From positions 6,272,118-6,336,117 of the forward strand of contig OY848917.1 of the NCBI GenBank assembly GCA_963693285.1: a stretch of 64,000 bases of DNA, written 5' to 3'. The position numbers were made by a program, and so were the translations under genes. The DNA comes from Xestospongia muta. Its lineage: Eukaryota > Porifera > Demospongiae > Haplosclerida > Petrosiidae. The notes below the pieces were generated by a model, which did not search any database, was not told the origin of the DNA, and saw only the letters and a list, made by a program, of their open reading frames with translations. Below are positions 56,791 through 64,000 of this stretch, piece after piece. Numbering within the stretch: position 1 is the first letter of the stretch; each line of letters starts with the position of its first letter.

Positions 56791-59603
56791 ATGAACGAAA
56801 AGGATCTCTATGCAGCAAAAGCATCGCTAAAATCAGTTAACACAACCACAAAGTTAACAAGAAGTGCTAGTTCAGTGGGTCGTTTTAATATTGTGGCAAA
56901 AAAAGACCATGATATTAATGATTATGAAGAAATAATTCACTGGGATGCAAAGAGTATAGAAGCTTCTTTATCAACAGTTCCACCACTTTCTCCTCCTCCT
57001 ATTTCTCCTCCTACCATTCCAGCTAAACCACAAGAAAGGAATAATATGTCAGTGGGTGGTCTACAAAATCAGACCATGTCAGTTCCACCACCACTACCTA
57101 GTCGTTCCATAACAGCTGTAAGTCCATACACATTAATGACCAAGCATAAAGCTAAGCTACCACTACGTTTAGCGGTTAACAGTGGCAATTATGGTTTCAA
57201 TCAATTTACAACATTTGGCGAGGAAGAAGAGTTCAGCGGATATTTTCTTCATGAAATGGAGTTTGTCCTTGCTGAGACAGATTCCAAGAAGCAGTACCAG
57301 ATTCCTCTAGCTTCATCATTCAATTTTGGCTGTATTTTTAGTCCTTGTCATGAATTGGATGATGCTCTTAAAGGCTATTCATTTGATGTAGCAAAGCTGA
57401 TGGATGTGAACCCGTGTCCAAAGTTAATTGCTGCAAAGACTTCATATAAAGGCGAAAATTCTGAGAGTTCAGTTGAAATTGATGATATTCTTTCACTCGA
57501 GTCAATCGTAAAGCTTGGAAAGAAACGATTTATTAAATGTAAACACTGTATTACTGGTCTTACAAAAATGTTAAGAGAAGACTGGCCAATCACCTTCACC
57601 ACCAGACCTTCAAAGTTGTTTTTACCTCTGGTTGTCCTTTTCAAGTACATGTCTTGTCCAATTCAAGTTTTAGTCAACCCTCCAAAGACAGTACCACAAC
57701 GTGGACTTCCTAATGAACTTTCAACTAATGCTGTTGTTTGTCTGTTGGAACTAGGTAAAGAAGTGACTTTGGTTTGTGGTCGAATGATGACAGACTCAAC
57801 TGTTCCTGTTCTGTTCAGCCTTCCAGCTAACTTTGAGATTGATCTTAATATCTTAGAATGCCAAGCAAAAAAATTTGAACTGCTACAAATTGAAACCAGT
57901 GATTTTTACAGAAGCTTTAACATCCAAAATGTTAATTTCGAATTGCAATCTTACGTCACATCCAAATCTTTAAAGAACAATTATGAAGTCCAGCTTCTTC
58001 TAATGACAAATCTAGATGAAAACTGTTTGAATAGTCCCAGCAAACGCATATGCCCACCATTAATACAGAAATTTCTTCCTCTTCATTCTGTGCACTTGTC
58101 AAAGGCACTTCCTAAAGTTGCCAATAATACGGACAAGAAAAAGTCATCTGAGACAACCAAGTTGGAAGATTCCAGTACTAGACTTAATATAATCGAAGAA
58201 ACTGTCCAAGCCGTTGTGGCTGATTTGGAGATTTGTAAAGAGAGAATACGTAGGGTATTCGAAGAACAGTCACAAGATCGTGAGTTCAATCTTATCAGTG
58301 AGAAGGCTGACTCAGCTTTTAACATGGTTAGAGGTTAGTAGCAAAATATGCACAACTTAAACATTGGCCTCTCATATCTAGAAGTAAAAGATATAATTTT
58401 CAATCATTGTGTGTGTACCATAGCAATGTAACATTTCTACCTATACTCTTCTTAAGAAAATAGGGCAACAAAATTAATGATTACACATATATGATAATAA
58501 TCGAAGTATGTTCTGACACATTTATAACAGTAACATGTACATTGAAAATTTACAAAGACTCCACATCAGTCTTAACTCATACTACTATTTAATACACGAA
58601 CAACTATTTTAAAATGACATAATCTTATATCTAGATCAAAAGCAAGTTGTAGAAAAAATTGAAGACAGATTAGCAGCTATTGAAAGGCAACAAGAACAAA
58701 CTTGGGAAGTGCTGAAAAAAGTACATGGCTATGTTGATACACGAACCAATGATTATCAACCGTTAATTGTTATACAATCAAAATTAACTGAGAAGAGAGC
58801 ATCACATGACACTACTCATTCACCTACATCAATGTCTCCAAGAATATCGTCTCAATCACCCTCTTCTACCTCAGGAGCTGAGGACGACAAACTAGCACAG
58901 CAAAACAATATTCAATACTTGCTGTCATTAAGTCCTGGACAGGTATGTACAATTCATATGTGTGTATGCATACATTATGTATTCTTGATTTAAAATACAA
59001 TTAAGATGTGTAAACAAGTAATTTGCTTCATCAGTATGTGGCACTTTCACATCACTTTGATAGTTATTGTATGTAGTGATGTTCATGTTAGTTTATAAGA
59101 TATTGTGTTTTTAGTGCCTCAAATTAGGCTCTCTGTAAACAGCTAGTACAATTTGTCAAAAAGGTTATGCACCAAAAATAGCACATTGTGGGAAAGAAAA
59201 GCAGCACTATGTTGATCTTGTTAATGCATGAAGTATCACTGTTTGTGTTTAAAGATCACAAGTTACTTAATGTTAGTAATATCTTCCAACACTGAAACTA
59301 TATTTTTTAAATCTGAAATCACTCAATTATACTGAAATTAAAAGTCATAGTATACCTATTGATTAACCAGATATGTTATAATTGTTATAGGTTATACAGC
59401 TTTTGAAGTCTTTTGGTATGGATGAATATATTCCACACTTTGAAGCAGAGAAAATCTGTGGACAAACTCTGGCTGAACTACAGGAAGAGGACTTGGCTAG
59501 AGAGCTTCAAGTCAAGTCTAGACTACATCGAATACGTTTAATGCAAGTAATTACTGGCAAGGTCTCGGCATTTGCAATTATTAGTAAAAAACGTAGCAAC
59601 TAG
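56791..59603 (+). CDS. Gene L: most divergent CABIT-SAM protein, 3 exons, 687 aa
   Basis: Coding exons are 56791-58333, 58635-58942 and 59391-59603 (phases 1 and 0). Residues 1-110 are basic, then proline-rich (LSPPPISPPTIPAKP, SVPPPLPSR). The CABIT domain (about 110-400) aligns with the others (LPLRLAV, IPLASSFNFGCIF, FIKCKH), and Cys250 is kept. However, the C-x-G-x-F element of the other genes is replaced by DWPITF (residues 264-269), so both the second Cys and the Gly are lost while the Phe is kept. Extra cysteines appear (CIFSPC, CKHC). The tail has coiled coils (TRLNIIEETVQAVVADLE; VVEKIEDRLAAIERQQEQ). The SAM exon is VIQLLKSFGMDEYIPHF to MQVITGKVSAF with a basic end (SKKRSN). Role inferred as adaptor-like, with altered CABIT chemistry. 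Introns show no other features. Confidence 0.85.
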
Positions 59604-59828
59604 TACCCATTGAGAGAATGTACATTACTAAGTTATATACAATCATTTTTTATTTCATGTTTTTGTTTATTTTGTTTGTTTTCATTTGTTTGTTTTGCTG
59701 AATGAAAAACTATTTAAATGCTACAATAAAACAAAACACAAAGAACTTATATATAATCTCAATTACTACAAATTCATTAGAGGACAAGTGCATTAATAAT
59801 ACTTAATGTGGTTCAATAATACCATGAT

Positions 59829-60074
59829 TACACTGTAAAAATTGATTTGTTGATTTAACTAATACATTGTTATACAGGTTACATGTAATAAACTTAATAT
59901 GATGTGAAAGTAAATGTAACACTGTTTTTATTACTAACATACTACTGTTTGTGCAGCTGTATTGCATTAGTAGTAAAAACAATGTTACGTTTACTTTTCA
60001 TTACACTAAATTTTCTACATGCAACCTGTATGACAATATATTAGTTAAATCAACAAATCAATTTTTACAGTGTA
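59829..60074. mobile_element. Foldback MITE, mariner-like ends
   Basis: Starts TA-CACTGTAAAAATTGATTTG and ends CAAATCAATTTTTACAGTG-TA. About 55 bp at each end are nearly perfectly complementary, and the inner parts are also complementary with mismatches (GTAAATGTAACACTG against the complement near 59,975). The whole 242-bp body can fold into one hairpin around about 59,950. TA on both sides matches the mariner/Tc1 target site. It has no coding capacity. A partial second copy lies at 63,461-63,492. Confidence 0.88.
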
Positions 60075-60114
60075 CACACAACAACTCCACTATTAGTTAA
60101 ACTGAGTGTCTATA

Positions 60115-60146
<32 letters not shown>

Positions 60147-60148
60147 TG
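60115..60148. repeat. (TG)n microsatellite
   Basis: About 16 TG dinucleotides with one TA interruption, 40 bp after the foldback element. Confidence 0.9.
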
Positions 60149-61384
60149 AGCCTTCTCATTTACAAACAAATACATCAATTTGTTTTATACTTCTCTATGT
60201 ATCATTAATTGAGCAATTTCTTGTTGTTACTATCAACTGTTACTAATAATAGTGTGCTAGATATGCTGTAGCTAGATAGTTGAGAGAATCAAAACAGCAT
60301 GTTCTGGTCATTTATTGAATTAGTTTCTTACTAGTTAATAATTTACATGTACACAGTGAATAGCCAGAGACATATATACTTAGACTTACAAATTAAAAAA
60401 AAACATAAATAACAGAAGGAAAATTTGATTAGAGCAGTTTATAGACATAAATGGTAGGTACATAAACTATTACTAATGAGAGAGTGTCTCTTTAATACAA
60501 ATTAAGTAGTCAGTCTTTCATCATACATGAGTACTGTTTCTGATTAGGTATAATTATTCTATACCAATTTGTTAATGACCATTAGTTTATCAAGATTTCC
60601 TAACTTTGACTACAAAATCATTTTTTAAATTTGGAAATATGTTCAGAAAAGGTAAACTGGTTATTAATTTATTAAGTTTATTTAATACTTAAGTAGGTCA
60701 TATATTTCTATATATTTGAAGTCCTGCTCATTTTAGTATTACATGTCCACACAGCACAATGATTTGACATAATAGTTCAGTCTCACACAGCTAGACCTAT
60801 TAATACCTCACTGTGTGAGATTGATTTACCACAAATATGCATGAGAGTATTCTAATACCCAATATTGGGATATATTAATCAAAAAATGGGAAAACAGAAC
60901 TGTACAAGTAGCTAAATAGCACAGTTCCACCGCAAGTCTTTATGAAATAAATGAATCAATATTTGGACATATACACACATATTGAAGTAAGCATTCTTAT
61001 ATAATTGGTATACTAATATACAACACATAGTTTACTAGTGCTATATCAGTACATTGAATTTAAGTTGAATATTGTGTTCGGAAAACACTTTGTATTAGTA
61101 TCATATAGGGGAATAGAACCATAGAACAAACACTAGATTGCACCATGACTATATATGATGAATATTAGAAGAAACCAACATATATAGCATGGAAAAAATC
61201 AACACTTATAAAAAAAAAATGAAAACCTAGATCTAGATTGAGGCAGGAAAGAAACTGACTAAGAATTGGAATATTGTTATTGAATTATCAGAGCAAAAAG
61301 TACCAAAAAGCTTCAAAACAAGTCAAAAACGACATAAAATTTGAAATCAGTTATTCCTTTAACAGATATACTTTCTTACGTTAA

Positions 61385-63216
61385 ATGAATCGAGATACAA
61401 GTGAACAAACAACCAGTGCACAAGAGCCCTTGCTAGACAGCGAGGTTAAAATTAAGCACCATGCATCCCAAGTATTTGATATCCCTAGCAATACTTATTA
61501 AAACATCTAACAATTCATTATTTATCTGCATAATTCTATTGTATACCTCAACATAAGTATGACAAAAACCCGAAAGCACTTTTATATAACAACAAAACAA
61601 CTGAGTACTTTTGTTTAGAATGACAATGTTGTCATTCCATACTGTTATTATACTGAAATTGTATTATTGAGAGGTCATTTATTTGGAGAGAAGACACTTA
61701 GTATGTCTTGTTTTAAGCATAGAATCCAATGTATTAGCTCTGAAGCAGTGATACTTCTCATTTTCTGGGTTGCCTTGATGCGTGTTCATATGTATTCAAT
61801 ACGATGTGTTAGTGCAACTGTCTATATCAACAGCAATACTGAACATCATCAAAGTCAGTACATTATTGTTTATGGTATAGGATATTGTCTGGTATACCTT
61901 TCATTTCCACTCTTTGGTCTACTTGCTGATGTAAAGACAGGTAGATATAAAACTATCATTACTAGTGTATACTTCTCATTTTTGTCTTGGATAATTGGTG
62001 GCTTAGCAATTATTATTAATACATTCTTGCCAGAGTATGACACTCTTTATTTAATAGTCTTGAGTATAGCTTTTATACTGGAATTGATTGGAGTTTGTTG
62101 TTTCCAATCTAATATTGTTCAATTCAGTCTTGATCAAGTAATAGGAGCATCAGCTGATGAATTAAGAACTATTATCTATTGGCATACTGTGTGCATATCT
62201 TTATCTTTTACCATTGTTGAAATTGGACAGTGTATGATGGAACAATTTTACATTGTGTTGTATGTCACGTCAGGTATGGCTGTGTCTGTAGTATTAATAA
62301 GTAACTATCTCTTTAAACATTGGCTTGATACTACTCTAAACATTGTCAATCCAGTCAAACTCATTGGTCAAGTATTAAATTATGGCAGAAAAAACAAATA
62401 TCCAAGAAATTGTAGTGCTTTAACCTACTGGGAAGATTATCCTTCACGTCTAGATTTAGGTAAAGAGAAATATGGTGGACCTTTCTCAGAGGAGCAAGTA
62501 GAGGATGTTAGAACAGTTTTATGTTTAATTCCCTTATTAACCTCTGTAGTAGGTCTTTGTTGTGCACATAAATCAACAATATATAGCTTTTCTATTCAAA
62601 ACAAAAGGTCACAGTTCATCTCTTGTTTTGTCAGCAAAGATTCATTCCACTTACTAGTAGCTGTAGTTCTTATTCTTCTTTATCAGTTGTTGATATATCC
62701 ATGTTTCTATAAATTCATTCCTAGCATGCTCAAGAGAATTGGTCTAGGACTTATTTTTGCGTTATTGACTACATTATGTCATGTTGTCATATTGGTTTGT
62801 CGAGACAGTTTAAATTTAAATACCACATCATACAAAGCAGTTGTTGTTCCCCAAATTTTGTATGGGATTGCTTGTGTCTTAATTCTTCCAACATCATTAG
62901 AGTTCACAATAACTCAGTGTCCACATGAGATGAGAGGGTTTTTGGTTGAACTGTGGACTGCAGCATTTGGAGTTGGTTATCTCATTAGTATTAATGGAAG
63001 GTATCCGTTTAATTGCCAAGAAGAAACGCATTGTCAGAATCCATATTATTATATATTATGAGTATCATTATTTTCATAATCCTTATTATATTCCTGATAC
63101 TAGCCAAGTGTTACAAGTTTCAAGTCAGAGAAAATGAAATCAACATATATTTCATAGCTGAAGAACATTATGAAAGATATTTAGATCAAGAACATCCAAG
63201 AGAAATGGAAATTTGA
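61385..63216 (+). CDS. SLC15/POT-like 12-TM transporter, disrupted at both ends
   Basis: The core reading frame (61,667-63,061; first ATG at 61,703) encodes eleven hydrophobic segments. It has an MFS motif-A-like loop GLLADVKTGRYKT between TM2 and TM3, NIVQFSLDQVIGASADEL in the first half, and a central loop SALTYWEDYPSRLDLGKEKYGGPF. That loop is a hallmark, as I remember it, of a POT/SLC15-like family expanded in sponges and some other invertebrates. The expected twelfth TM (SIIIFIILIIFLILAKC) and the tail FIAEEHYERYLDQEHP lie in another frame (63,013-63,216), so one base appears missing near 63,058. An N-terminus of the family type (MNRDTSEQTTSAQEPLLDSE) starts at 61,385 but reaches a stop at 61,499 and no clear intron links it to the core. 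The likely role is proton-coupled uptake of small peptides or related solutes. It is either a young pseudogene or carries sequence errors. Confidence 0.75.
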
Positions 63217-64000
63217 TGAATCAAAAGACTTACAACAGATTTACTTTGTAAATAAAACTAACTAATACCTTTTCAAAATAATGTCAATGTACATCAGCAA
63301 TGGTGTTTATTGTTTTTTACAGAAGTGTGAAATGAAAACTGTATGATCTAATTTTTATGAAGTTACTTTCAAATCATCAGTCTGATAATACATTAGGAAT
63401 GAAAACAGTATAATGTTTGTTTTCAGTTTGTATCAGTAATTTGTTACATTACCATATATAGGTTAAGTCAAACAATCAATTTTTACAGAGTAATTCTCCT
63501 ATTAGCTTAAGCTTCCATATTTCATTAGATCACCATTTGAAATTAAAGTGCATCTATCAGACATGAGGTAAAGATGCCCATATGAGGGTTTTTCAGATTG
63601 TCTATTGAAATGTATTGTCATTAAAAACACCAAATATCTCAGTCAGCTAAAACGTTTAAGAATGACATAATCACTGATACTTGGCAAGGTTTCTCCTACA
63701 ATAATTCCCAAGTGATGACTGATTACATTAAGGAATGTTTCTAAGCATTATAGCAGAAAGTTGGTCATATTTCTGTTTCTTTGATTTTAGCCTTACCATT
63801 ATTCCGATATTTGCTTGACTTGGTTAATTAGTTTAGAGAGGAAGCTGAGAGATGCATGCTCAATGATGGGAAAACACTTCCTAGCCCTCCTAATCCATCG
63901 CTTTACTTTTTGTGATGTCTACTACCCTCTTCTCCTCCCTTAGAGGAGCATGGGTATGAGATGGTACATCAGAAGGTCTCTGCTTTGCACAGATATGCGA
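63217..64000. other. Right end of window: intergenic DNA with a half foldback copy and a possible exon
   Basis: 63,461-63,492 (GGTTAAGTCAAACAATCAAT onward to ACAGAGTA) matches the right end of the 59,829-60,074 element, so a decayed partial copy is present. From about 63,840 the GC content rises. The last 46 bases after an AG (CCCTTAG|AGGAGCATGG) stay open to the window end (EEHGYEMVHQKVSALHRYA), which may be the start of an exon of the next gene. I cannot identify it. Confidence 0.35.

Larger units (their letters stand above)
59604..61384. other. Intergenic region between L and the transporter
   Basis: 1.78 kb of AT-rich DNA. Contains the foldback element at 59,829-60,074 and a TG microsatellite at about 60,115-60,148. 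Nothing else was recognised between 60,150 and 61,384. Confidence 0.6.

Overview
The window is nuclear DNA from an animal. It is AT-rich, its genes have GT-AG introns, its domain architecture (CABIT plus SAM adaptor proteins) is metazoan, and it carries Tc1 and pogo-like transposons, small foldback elements and microsatellites. I suspect a sponge or another early-branching animal, because a transporter of the expanded SLC15-like type sits at the right end. That is an inference from memory and was not tested.

Almost the whole window (1-59,603) is one tandem array of twelve genes built to a single plan. An all-beta CABIT domain (the THEMIS/GAREM family) is usually held in one large exon with proline-rich and tyrosine-containing tails. 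A short coiled-coil or linker exon follows, and then a final exon encodes a SAM domain. I label them A to L. A (1-279, minus, cut by the window edge), B (2,744-4,525, minus), C (7,711-9,455, minus), D (11,392-13,202, plus) and E (14,176-16,220, minus) form one subfamily. F (19,285-21,430, plus) and G (23,051-25,304, plus) form a second. H (32,178-38,996, plus) is a lone divergent member with seven coding exons and probably a very long 5' intron. I (40,569-46,820, plus), J (47,170-49,804, minus) and K (52,896-55,518, minus) are a further group. L (56,791-59,603, plus) is the most divergent, with an altered CABIT core. By architecture these are candidate adaptors in tyrosine-kinase signalling: SH3-binding PxLPPR-type motifs, pTyr motifs such as YxN and YxxP, a CABIT domain and a SAM domain.

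The array has a visible history. A 5.65-kb tandem segmental duplication (44,317-49,964 and 49,965-55,668) copied the 3' end of gene I together with gene J/K. It left an orphan, decayed 3' fragment of I (about 51,985-52,530) and a J gene separated from the presumed promoter and 5' exon that K retains at about 56,606. Gene-conversion-like blocks of near-identical DNA run through otherwise diverged paralogues (A-E and F/G). A 1.5-kb Tc1 element (9,731-11,233) sits in the divergent promoter between C and D. Two related pogo-like non-autonomous elements sit at different places in the two duplicated units, and the paralogous unit preserves the empty site of one of them.

To the right, 61,385-63,216 holds a 12-TM SLC15/POT-like transporter broken by a frameshift near 63,058 and by an unresolved N-terminus. 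Other items are several foldback MITE-like elements, two in-frame minisatellites, and a decayed unidentified gene at about 17,750-18,150 followed by a possible extra upstream exon of F. No rRNA, tRNA or CRISPR features were seen.
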